Source: Tunturiibacter gelidiferens (GTDB taxonomy: Bacteria > Acidobacteriota > Terriglobia > Terriglobales > Acidobacteriaceae). Taken from it: 64,000 nucleotides of DNA. Within the stretch, counting starts at the first letter, position 1, and each line of letters begins with the position of its first letter. Position numbers and translations under genes: made by a program. This document shows positions 9,325 to 16,470 of the stretch, in pieces. Location: contig NZ_JACHEB010000001.1 in the NCBI RefSeq assembly GCF_014201335.1, positions 1 to 64,000 on the forward strand, in the 5' to 3' direction. Below the pieces are notes generated by a model. It saw nothing but the letters and a program-made list of their open reading frames with translations, did not search any database and was not told the DNA's origin.

Positions 9325-10205
9325 TATTTTTTCCCCCCGTCGTTCTCTGCCGCGAGCTTACGCTGAAGCGACACCATCTCAATCGCCGCACTGGCCGCCT
9401 CGAACCCTTTATTCCCTGCCTTGAGCCCAGCGCGATCCAATGCCTGCTCCAGAGTCTCGCAGGTCAGCACCCCAAACGCATGCGGAATCCCAGTCTCCTG
9501 TTGCGACTGGCCAATCCCTCGCGCCACTTCGTTGTAAATCGCCTCGTAATGCGCCGTCTCGCCGCGAAGCAGGCACCCCAGCGTAATGATGGCGTCAAAC
9601 TTCTTCGACTCCGCCAGTGTCCGAGCGGCGTTTGGCACCTCCCACGCACCCGGAACCCGAACAACCTCAATGTCCGCCCTAGCCGCACCACTGCGATGCA
9701 GCGCATCCAGCGAGCCCTGCAGCAGCCTATCGGTAATCACCGTATTCCACCGCGTCGTCACCACGGCAAAGCGCATATTCGCGGCGCTCAGGTCGCCCTC
9801 AATCGCCTCCGGCAAGCCATGAAGCGGATTCTCCGACTGCCAGAACCCAATCCTCAGCTCCGGACTAATCTGCACGGTGAAGAGCCTGCTGTTCCAGTGC
9901 GTCAGCTCCGTGCCCGACAGAATATCTGCGATCTCCTCGCTGCGATAGCTGGTGAGCAGCCACTTTTCTACAAGCGAACGAATGTGATCCAACTGCGTTG
10001 TCTCGACCAGGACAGGCGGCACCGCAGGCGCCCTTCCAGCGACGAACTCAAGGTTCCCAACAGGCGCCAGGAAGGCAGCTCCACGACCCTGCCCATCCTG
10101 CCAGCCCTTGCCTTGCTCGAAACCAAGAGCGGAAAATAGGCTGGCGACACGGTCAAACTCAGCCTCCGAGGCGATCGCGCTCACGAGCGTAATTCCCTTA
10201 ATCAT
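9324..10205 (-). CDS. ribH: 6,7-dimethyl-8-ribityllumazine synthase with an extra VOC-like N-terminal domain
   Basis: The C-terminal half (about residues 140-293) is a typical RibH, which condenses 5-amino-6-ribitylaminouracil with 3,4-dihydroxybutanone phosphate in riboflavin synthesis. It has the motifs MRFAVVTTRWN, PGAWEVP, GCLLRGETAHYE and NKGFEAA. Normal RibH is about 150-160 residues; this protein has about 130 extra N-terminal residues. Their strand/helix pattern (FSALGF, AFLAPVGNLEFVAG, LDHIRSLVEKW, RIGFWQSENP) resembles the VOC/glyoxalase fold; that assignment is by pattern only. The ATG (MIKGITLV) at 10205 was chosen; an upstream TTG at 10238 would add 11 residues. It overlaps nusB by one base and is divergent from the enoyl-CoA hydratase. 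Confidence 0.88.
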   Translation of the reverse strand: MIKGITLVSAIASEAEFDRVASLFSALGFEQGKGWQDGQGRGAAFLAPVGNLEFVAGRAPAVPPVLVETTQLDHIRSLVEKWLLTSYRSEEIADILSGTELTHWNSRLFTVQISPELRIGFWQSENPLHGLPEAIEGDLSAANMRFAVVTTRWNTVITDRLLQGSLDALHRSGAARADIEVVRVPGAWEVPNAARTLAESKKFDAIITLGCLLRGETAHYEAIYNEVARGIGQSQQETGIPHAFGVLTCETLEQALDRAGLKAGNKGFEAASAAIEMVSLQRKLAAENDGGKK

Positions 10206-10258
10206 AGATTCGATTGTATCGTCTGGAGTGCGAAGCAAGCTTGCCCGAGGAGTGGTCT

Positions 10259-11041
10259 GTGAACTACGAAACGCTGTTGTGCGAGGTAAAGGATCAGGTA
10301 GCGCGTGTCACTCTGAACCGTCCCCAGGTGCTCCACGCCCTCAACGCCCAGGTCTTCAACGAACTGGAAGCGATCTTCACCACGCTCGCGACCGACCCTG
10401 CCGTTCGGGTCATTCTCCTCACCGGCTCCGGCGAAAAAGCCTTCGCCGCGGGCGCAGACATCAACGAACTCGCCGGCACTGACCCCGTCGCGGGAGAGGC
10501 CAAAGCCCGCCGCGGCCAGGCGGTCTTTCGCCTCATCGAGACCTGCGGCAAGCCCGTCATCGCCTGCATCAACGGATTCGCCCTCGGTGGCGGCTGCGAG
10601 CTCGCCATGGCCTGCACCATGCGCCTCGCCAGCGAGACCGCGCGCCTCGGCCAGCCCGAAGTAAAGCTCGGCCTCATCCCCGGCTACGGTGGAAGCCAGC
10701 GCCTTCCCCGCCTCGTCGGTCAGCCAGCGGCGCTAAAACTCCTTCTCACCGGCGATATGATCGGTGCCGCCGAAGCACTGCGAATTGGCCTCGTAGACGA
10801 AGTCCTCCCCGCCGACAAGCTCATGGAGCGAGCCGAAGCCCTGGCCAAAACAATTGTCAGCATGGCACCACTCGCCATCTCCGCCTGCCTCGAAGCAGTA
10901 CGCGACGGAAGCGAAGCCAGCCTCGAAGAGGCCATCGACATGGAAGCAAAGATCTTCGGACGCCTCTGCGGAACCGCGGATAAGCAGGAGGGCACCAAAG
11001 CCTTTCTGGAAAAACGCGTTCCCGTGTGGACAGGACGATAA
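10259..11041 (+). CDS. Enoyl-CoA hydratase/isomerase family protein (crotonase)
   Basis: A 260-residue crotonase-fold enzyme. The oxyanion-hole segments are AFAAGADI (residues 61-68) and FALGGG, and the two hydratase glutamates are present as E114 (GGGCEL) and E134 (GQPEVKLGLIPGYGG). This fits hydration of 2-enoyl-CoA to 3-hydroxyacyl-CoA in fatty acid or butanoyl-CoA metabolism; the substrate cannot be fixed. A GTG at 10259 preceded by GAGGAG is chosen because the family starts near NYETLL; an in-frame ATG at 10214 is possible but lies in the divergent promoter region. It is followed closely by a small lipoprotein gene. Confidence 0.9.
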   Translation: MNYETLLCEVKDQVARVTLNRPQVLHALNAQVFNELEAIFTTLATDPAVRVILLTGSGEKAFAAGADINELAGTDPVAGEAKARRGQAVFRLIETCGKPVIACINGFALGGGCELAMACTMRLASETARLGQPEVKLGLIPGYGGSQRLPRLVGQPAALKLLLTGDMIGAAEALRIGLVDEVLPADKLMERAEALAKTIVSMAPLAISACLEAVRDGSEASLEEAIDMEAKIFGRLCGTADKQEGTKAFLEKRVPVWTGR

Positions 11042-11109
11042 ATCACCGATCTTTGCGAGGAATTACAGGCAATTTTGGCCTTTTGATCGATGCGGTGGCT
11101 TGGTATGCT

Positions 11110-11724
11110 GTGATCGTGCCCAGACAGTTTTTATCAAGCGCCTCTCTCTCCCGACCGTCGTTCCTCAGCCATTCACTGCTTCGCTGCTCCCTGCCTCTAT
11201 CCGCCCTCGCGCTCTCTCTCGCCCTCACCGGCTGTTCTCACCCCTCCATCCCCTCCATTCCCAACGTCTCTGAAGCCAACGCGCTCGCGGCCGAGCAGCA
11301 GCAGGAAACAGCCCTCGCCCGTCAGCAGATAGAGCTAATCCCCCCTCCCTCGAAGACCCGCTACATGGCCGTAAAGAGCCTCAACCTCTGGGAGAACCCA
11401 TACATCACCGTGCAAGGCGGAATGGCAACCCTGCACGTCGTCGTCGCTGACGCCAACACCAGCAACCTCGGCGTCGGCGGTATGCTCCGTCCCATCGGCG
11501 CACGCCGTCGCGATCTCAACGTACGCGTGTCCGACCTTCCCACCGCCCTCAATGCCATCCCCGAAGACTCCTGGCCGTACGGACGCGTCATAGCAGTAGA
11601 AGAAGCCCACGAAGTCCCCACGAGCGCCCGGCCACAGGTTCGGCGCAACATGGAGAGCGTCATCAAAACCCTCAGCGACCTCGGCGTAGTCGTCTACGAG
11701 TGGAGCGACAACGGACGCAGTTGA
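11110..11724 (+). CDS. Small lipoprotein of unknown function
   Basis: About 200 residues. An N-terminal hydrophobic segment ends in the lipobox LALTGC, so it is a probable lipoprotein. The rest has no domain that I recognise; it is mixed alpha/beta, with conserved-looking stretches RYMAVKSLNLWENPYITVQ and RRNMESVIKTLSDLGVVVYEW. The start is uncertain: GTG codons at 11110 and 11116 give a normal signal peptide, while the longest frame (from 11026) would overlap the enoyl-CoA hydratase by 16 bases. It lies downstream of that gene on the same strand and may be co-transcribed. No functional inference is made. Confidence 0.65.
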   Translation: MIVPRQFLSSASLSRPSFLSHSLLRCSLPLSALALSLALTGCSHPSIPSIPNVSEANALAAEQQQETALARQQIELIPPPSKTRYMAVKSLNLWENPYITVQGGMATLHVVVADANTSNLGVGGMLRPIGARRRDLNVRVSDLPTALNAIPEDSWPYGRVIAVEEAHEVPTSARPQVRRNMESVIKTLSDLGVVVYEWSDNGRS

Positions 11725-11827
11725 TCTCGCGAACTCGCCTACGCAAGCAGGTCTGATCTTCCATCCACGGTTGCGCTAAGATGCTCGTACCTTTGAGTGC
11801 GGCAAATCTTTAGAGCTGGGTGAACGA

Positions 11828-13339
11828 TTGCAACTGCATACGACGGCACTGGTAGTCTTCTGTTTTTTCTTTCTCCTCGTAACTCTTGCCGGATTCTGGG
11901 CCGCACGATGGCGAAGACCGAAGACAGGCATGGGCTCGCTCGAGGAGTGGGGCCTCGCCGGCCGCAGCTTCGGTACCTGGATCACATGGTTCCTCATCGG
12001 TGGCGACCTCTACACCGCCTACACCGTCATCGCGGTCCCCGCAGCTCTCTACGGCGCCGGCGCGATGGGATTCTTCGCAGTGCCTTACGCGGTCATCGCC
12101 TACCCGTACATGATGCTCGTCTTGCCGAGACTCTGGACAGTATGCCACCGCCACGGTTACATAACCTTTGCGGACTTTGTCAACGGCCGTTACGGCAACC
12201 GCTGGCTCACCATCGCCATCGCGCTAACCGGCGTTCTCGCCCTCATGCCTTACATTGCGCTCCAGCTAGTCGGCATCCGCGTCGTCATCGGAGCCATGGG
12301 CATCCACGGGGAGTGGCCCCTCGCAGCCGCCTTCGTCATCCTCGCCGCCTACACCTACTCAAGCGGCCTGCGCGCCCCGGCGGTCATCGCCATCGTCAAG
12401 GACGTAATGCTCTACATCATGGTCCTCGCCGCTCTCATCTACATCCCTCACAAACTCGGCGGCTACGCCCGGGTCTTCGAAATCGCCAATCAACTACTGG
12501 CCCACCACACCCCAACCGCCACGATTCATCTGAAAGAGGGACAGTTCCTCGGCTACTCCACCCTCGCCATCGGTTCTGCCATAGCCCTCATGCTCTACCC
12601 CCACACGGCCACCGCAGTCCTAAGCGCGCAGAGCGCAAACGTAGTACGCCACAACGCCGCCATGCTACCGGCCTACAGCTTTCTCCTCGGACTCATCGCC
12701 CTCCTCGGCTATCTCGCCCTCGCCGCAGGCGTCGTCACCAAGGACGCGAACATGGCCGTCCCATTGCTCTTCCTCAAAATGTTTCCCGAGTGGTTCGCCG
12801 GCTTCTGCCTCGCCGCGGTCGCCATCGGCGCGCTCGTACCCGCAGCCATCATGTCCATCGCTGCCTCAAACCTCTTCACGCGCAACCTCTACGGAGCGCT
12901 GCTCAAACGGAAGATGCTCCCCGAAGAAGAATCGCGCATGGCCAAGGTCGTCTCCCTGGTAGTCAAGTTCGGCGCACTTCTTTTCGTCCTCAAACTCCCC
13001 GCGCCCTACGCCATCGAGATGCAACTCCTCGGAGGAATCTGGATGGGCCAACTATTCCCCTCGGTCGTAGTTGGCGTCTTCACCCGATGGTTCAACCCGT
13101 GGGCGCTTCTCCTAGGCTGGGCCGCAGGCATGTCCAGCGGCACCGCAATGGCCGTCGCGCTCGGCCTCAAGAGCTCGGTATATCCCCTTCACCTCTTCGG
13201 AAGCACGTACCCCATGTACGCCGCCGTCCCCGCTCTGCTCCTGAACCTCGCCGTCTCCACGGTGCTGACGCTCCTATTCCGCGCAATGAAGATAACCTCC
13301 GGCAGAGACTCCACGGACGCCGCAGCCTACATAGGATAG
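11828..13339 (+). CDS. Sodium:solute symporter family transporter
   Basis: A 503-residue inner-membrane protein with about 13 hydrophobic segments. The SSS-family signature region EEWGLAGRSFGTWITWFLIG is near residues 39-58, followed by GGDLYTAYT. The overall sequence resembles monocarboxylate/panthothenate-type SSS permeases (MctP-like), but the solute is not determined. The start is a TTG at 11828 with GGGTGA upstream, chosen because it includes the first transmembrane helix; a later Met would lose it. It is the left member of a convergent pair with guaA, separated by one copy of the dispersed structured repeat. Confidence 0.88.
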   Translation: MQLHTTALVVFCFFFLLVTLAGFWAARWRRPKTGMGSLEEWGLAGRSFGTWITWFLIGGDLYTAYTVIAVPAALYGAGAMGFFAVPYAVIAYPYMMLVLPRLWTVCHRHGYITFADFVNGRYGNRWLTIAIALTGVLALMPYIALQLVGIRVVIGAMGIHGEWPLAAAFVILAAYTYSSGLRAPAVIAIVKDVMLYIMVLAALIYIPHKLGGYARVFEIANQLLAHHTPTATIHLKEGQFLGYSTLAIGSAIALMLYPHTATAVLSAQSANVVRHNAAMLPAYSFLLGLIALLGYLALAAGVVTKDANMAVPLLFLKMFPEWFAGFCLAAVAIGALVPAAIMSIAASNLFTRNLYGALLKRKMLPEEESRMAKVVSLVVKFGALLFVLKLPAPYAIEMQLLGGIWMGQLFPSVVVGVFTRWFNPWALLLGWAAGMSSGTAMAVALGLKSSVYPLHLFGSTYPMYAAVPALLLNLAVSTVLTLLFRAMKITSGRDSTDAAAYIG

Positions 13340-13346
13340 CCAAAAA

Positions 13347-13402
13347 GGTATACAAGTCACGAAGTGACCGCCCTCCGCGCAGGAGGCCCGTCCGGCAGGA
13401 CG
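13347..13402 (-). repeat. Single copy of the dispersed structured repeat between convergent genes
   Basis: On the minus strand it reads GTCCTGCCGGAC-GGG, then the hairpin GCCTCC-TGCGC-GGAGGGC, then GTCAC-TTC-GTGAC and TTGTATAC. It matches the copies at 8705-8894 and 59997-60080, except that the middle stem has changed on both sides and still pairs. It starts 7 bases after the symporter stop and ends 3 bases from the guaA stop, occupying essentially the whole gap. Confidence 0.85.
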
Positions 13403-13405
13403 CCT

Positions 13406-14965
13406 CTACTCCCACTCAATCGTCCCCGGCGGCTTCGATGTAATGTCATACACCACCCGATTGATCCCACGCACCTCACTCACAATCCTGCTCGAGATCG
13501 TGCGCAGCACCTCATACGGCAGCGGAGCCCAATCTGCCGTCATCCCATCCTCACTCTCCACCGCCCGCACCGCACACGTGTTCGCATACGTCCGCTGGTC
13601 CCCCATCACACCAACCGACTTCACCGGCAGCAGCACCGCGAAGCTCTGCCAAACCTTCCGATAAAGCCCAGCCTTCTTAATCTCATCCACCACAATCTGG
13701 TCGGCCTCTTGCAGAATCGCCACTCGCTCCGCCGTCACCTCACCCAGAATTCTCACAGCGAGTCCCGGCCCCGGAAAAGGCTGCCGCTCAATAATGTCGT
13801 CCGGCATCCCAAGGTCTCGTCCAATCCGCCGCACCTCATCTTTGAACAGATCCCGCAGCGGCTCAATCAACTTCAGCTTCATATCCGCCGGCAGCCCACC
13901 TACATTGTGGTGGCTCTTGATCGTATGGCTAGGCCCATGCACACTCGACGACTCGATCACATCCGGATAAAGCGTCCCCTGCACCAGCCACGCAATCTCC
14001 TCCCCCGAACTTTTTTCGGCCTCGAAGATTTTCTTCGCCTCATCATCAAACACAGCAATAAACTCGTTCCCAATTACCTTCCGCTTCTGCTCCGGATCCG
14101 TCACGCCCGCAAGCTTCGCCAAAAATCTTTCACTGGAATCCACAGCCACCACATTCAGCCCCAGCTGCTCGCGCATCGTCGTCTGCACCTTCTGAAACTC
14201 ATCCTTCCGCAGCACGCCGTTGTTCACAAAGATGCAAGTCAGCCGATCACCAATCGCCCGCGCCACCAGCACCGCAGCCACGCTCGAATCCACACCCCCA
14301 CTCAACCCGCAGATAGCATGCCCGGTCCCAACCTGCGCCCGCACCCGCTCCACTGTCGATTGAATAAAGTGCTCCGGCGTCCAATCCTGCTCCGCCCCGC
14401 AGATATCCAGGCAAAAATTCTTCAGCAGCTCCATCCCCTGCCGCGTATGCGCAACCTCGGGATGAAACTGCACCGCCCAAATCCCTCTCGCCTCATCCGC
14501 AATCCCCGCCACCGCATTCGAAGTCTTCGCCGTCAAATGAAATCCCACGGGCAGTTCCTCGGCCTCGTCTCCATGCGACATCCACACATCGAGCGATCCC
14601 GGAAGGCCACGAAACAGCGGCGTCTCCGCCACCACCGTCACCTCCGCGTGCCCATACTCACGCGCAGCTGCACCCACCACCTTTCCACCAAGATGATGCA
14701 CGATGAACTGCAGCCCATAGCAGATTCCCAGCACCGGGACGCCCATCGCCAGAACACCCACGTCCGCATCCGGAGCATCCGCGTCATACACAGAGCATGG
14801 CCCGCCCGAAAGAATCACACCCTTCGGGTTCAGCTTTTTCACCTGTTCTAGAGGAGCTGTGCAAGGCAGCACAACCGAGAAAACATTAAACTCACGAATA
14901 CGCCGCGCGATGAGCTGCGTATACTGCGACCCAAAATCCAGAATGACAATCGTTGAGGTATCCAC
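13406..14965 (-). CDS. guaA: GMP synthase (glutamine-hydrolysing)
   Basis: A 519-residue enzyme converting XMP, ATP and glutamine to GMP, the last step of guanylate synthesis. The N-terminal class I amidotransferase has the start motif ILDFGSQYTQLIARR, the nucleophile Cys82 in GICYG and the His/Glu pair in VQFHPEV. The ATP-pyrophosphatase domain has the PP-loop GLSGGVDSSVAA, and the C-terminal dimerisation domain ends KPPGTIEWE, as is usual for GuaA. Full length with no defects. It is transcribed alone on the minus strand. Confidence 0.98.
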   Translation of the reverse strand: MDTSTIVILDFGSQYTQLIARRIREFNVFSVVLPCTAPLEQVKKLNPKGVILSGGPCSVYDADAPDADVGVLAMGVPVLGICYGLQFIVHHLGGKVVGAAAREYGHAEVTVVAETPLFRGLPGSLDVWMSHGDEAEELPVGFHLTAKTSNAVAGIADEARGIWAVQFHPEVAHTRQGMELLKNFCLDICGAEQDWTPEHFIQSTVERVRAQVGTGHAICGLSGGVDSSVAAVLVARAIGDRLTCIFVNNGVLRKDEFQKVQTTMREQLGLNVVAVDSSERFLAKLAGVTDPEQKRKVIGNEFIAVFDDEAKKIFEAEKSSGEEIAWLVQGTLYPDVIESSSVHGPSHTIKSHHNVGGLPADMKLKLIEPLRDLFKDEVRRIGRDLGMPDDIIERQPFPGPGLAVRILGEVTAERVAILQEADQIVVDEIKKAGLYRKVWQSFAVLLPVKSVGVMGDQRTYANTCAVRAVESEDGMTADWAPLPYEVLRTISSRIVSEVRGINRVVYDITSKPPGTIEWE

Positions 14966-15000
14966 TTACCTAGTGTAAACGCGGCAACGAAAGTCTTTCC

Positions 15001-15195
15001 CTAGTACAAGTTCTGCCTGCGTCGATACGAGGAATTCCTTTCGCGCGCGCTCTCCATACCGCTCACCACCGCAATTCCCAACATGATCACGGCGATTCCG
15101 ACAATATAAGACTCAGGAATATGGCTCAGATATGCAAGGTAGGAGACCGCAGCGATCAGAAACAGATATGCAACGGCATACAAGGCAGAGGACAT
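15001..15195 (-). CDS. Mini membrane protein, paralogue of the next gene
   Basis: A 64-residue protein beginning MSSALYAVAYLFLIAAVSYL, with two hydrophobic helices separated by SHIPESYIVG and a charged tail rich in Arg. The ATG at 15195 follows GGAGAAG; an upstream TTG would add four residues. It aligns along its whole hydrophobic part with the product of 15296-15466 (AVxYLxLIAxVxYLAxLxHIP, then YIVxIAVIMLGxxxVxG). The two are therefore tandem paralogues, about 100 bases apart. Function unknown; the size and pattern suggest a small inner-membrane protein. Confidence 0.72.
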   Translation of the reverse strand: MSSALYAVAYLFLIAAVSYLAYLSHIPESYIVGIAVIMLGIAVVSGMESARERNSSYRRRQNLY

Positions 15196-15295
15196 GATCT
15201 TCTCCAAAAAGGGGAATCAAGGGCCCGTGCTTGAGTAAGATGCCGTATTTTCTGCCTGGATGGCAAAAACTTTAGTACCCGCCCGACCGCGGCTA

Positions 15296-15466
15296 TTAAC
15301 TAGGATCTTTATGCCGTGTCGTCTGCACTCCGGTAACAATCCCAACTCCAAGCATGATCACAGCAATCGCAACAATGTAGTGCTGCGGGATATGCATCAG
15401 ATGCGCAAGATAAGCCACACCCGCAATCAGGATTAAATATCCAACCGCATAGATGCCAAATGACAT
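15296..15466 (-). CDS. Mini membrane protein, paralogue of the previous gene
   Basis: A 56-residue protein starting MSFGIYAVGYLILIAGVAYL, with two transmembrane helices joined by MHIPQHYIVA and a short polar C-terminus. The ATG at 15466 is preceded by AGGAGAA at good spacing, which makes this start much better than the longer frame reaching further upstream. It is a clear paralogue of the 15001-15195 product. It precedes that gene on the minus strand, so the two may form one transcript. No known family was recognised. Confidence 0.72.
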   Translation of the reverse strand: MSFGIYAVGYLILIAGVAYLAHLMHIPQHYIVAIAVIMLGVGIVTGVQTTRHKDPS

Positions 15467-15519
15467 AGTCGTTCTCCTGGCAAAAAATAGCCTATGCAGA
15501 TGTGATGCAAAATATCCTA

Positions 15520-16470
15520 CTATCCCCGAGAAAAATATTCTGCGCCCTCGTACGCTCGCCAAAGCTGCAGATAAGCCACCTGCCGAGCAACGTGAAAGAA
15601 GTCAGATCCAAGAAAATAAAGGACCGTCACCCCGACCCACCACCAGAACAGAAACTCAGGCGTCGTCACACTCTCAAACGGCAGCGGAGTTGCCGAAAAC
15701 ACCATCGCCAACACAATCAACGCGATCTTCACGATTCCCATCACCAGATTGATCTCCACTAGCTTCGACTTCAGCGGCCCCAACCGAAACGCCGCTGCCA
15801 AACTTTCCCTTACACCCAACCCCTTCCACATCGCCATCAACGGCGCCACCGACAACCCCCAGCTCACCACCGCCCACAGCGTAAACAACCCTAACGTCGC
15901 CACAATCACCAACGAAAAATATCCCACAAGATTCGGCTCGCCACCCGCCGCAATGGGTCCAGTCACCGTCCACTCCGCCACCCGCTCCATACACCAGAAC
16001 CAAACTGCGAAGCTCCCCAGCAGCGCCAACACCCTCACCGCCTGCAAGACAATCAGTGTCCCAACACGCGAATGCAGCCGTTCATCGGCGCGCCGCAACA
16101 CCACCGTTCGACCCACCGCCGACACCACCACCCAGGCCACCACCAGCAACGGCGCCAGCCACAACACCACACTCAACACCTGCGGCACCAGTAGCGCCAA
16201 CGCCTTCGCCAACGTCTGCGCCGATCCCAACGGATCCACTACCGTCATGCCCTTCAACGCCGCATAGTCCAACGGCGTAGCCTGCAAGATCTTCAGCCCT
16301 TCATGCCGCAGCAACAACATAGCCGGCACCCCATAAAGCCACCGCCAAAGCACCTCGAGCGCCGTCAGCGAAGGCCGCCGCCAGCACTCCGAAAGCGTAT
16401 GCACAAACGACTGCGTCCCCCGAACCGTCCCAGCCGCAACCACCACCCCATCCTGCGGAATCTGCTCCAC
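15520..16470 (-). CDS. Polytopic membrane protein of unknown function
   Basis: A 316-residue integral membrane protein with about six hydrophobic segments, including WRWLYGVPAMLLL, LSVVLWLAPLLVVAWVVV, LALLGSFAVWFWC and IVKIALIVLAMVF. No catalytic motif or transporter signature was seen. Its GTG start shares one base with the leuS stop (TAGTG), so it is probably translated by coupling from the leuS transcript. The tie to leuS may be only physical. I did not recognise the family. Confidence 0.75.
   Translation of the reverse strand: MEQIPQDGVVVAAGTVRGTQSFVHTLSECWRRPSLTALEVLWRWLYGVPAMLLLRHEGLKILQATPLDYAALKGMTVVDPLGSAQTLAKALALLVPQVLSVVLWLAPLLVVAWVVVSAVGRTVVLRRADERLHSRVGTLIVLQAVRVLALLGSFAVWFWCMERVAEWTVTGPIAAGGEPNLVGYFSLVIVATLGLFTLWAVVSWGLSVAPLMAMWKGLGVRESLAAAFRLGPLKSKLVEINLVMGIVKIALIVLAMVFSATPLPFESVTTPEFLFWWWVGVTVLYFLGSDFFHVARQVAYLQLWRAYEGAEYFSRG

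Noticed and set aside
11908-13443. 511-codon frame overlapping the sodium symporter in another frame
   Set aside because: Extremely Arg/His-rich; the symporter frame has helices and family motifs.
13364-14851. Long open frame (about 495 codons) antisense to guaA
   Set aside because: It is Arg/His/Pro-rich with no known motif and lies wholly on the other strand of an intact guaA; GC-rich codon usage leaves such frames open by chance.
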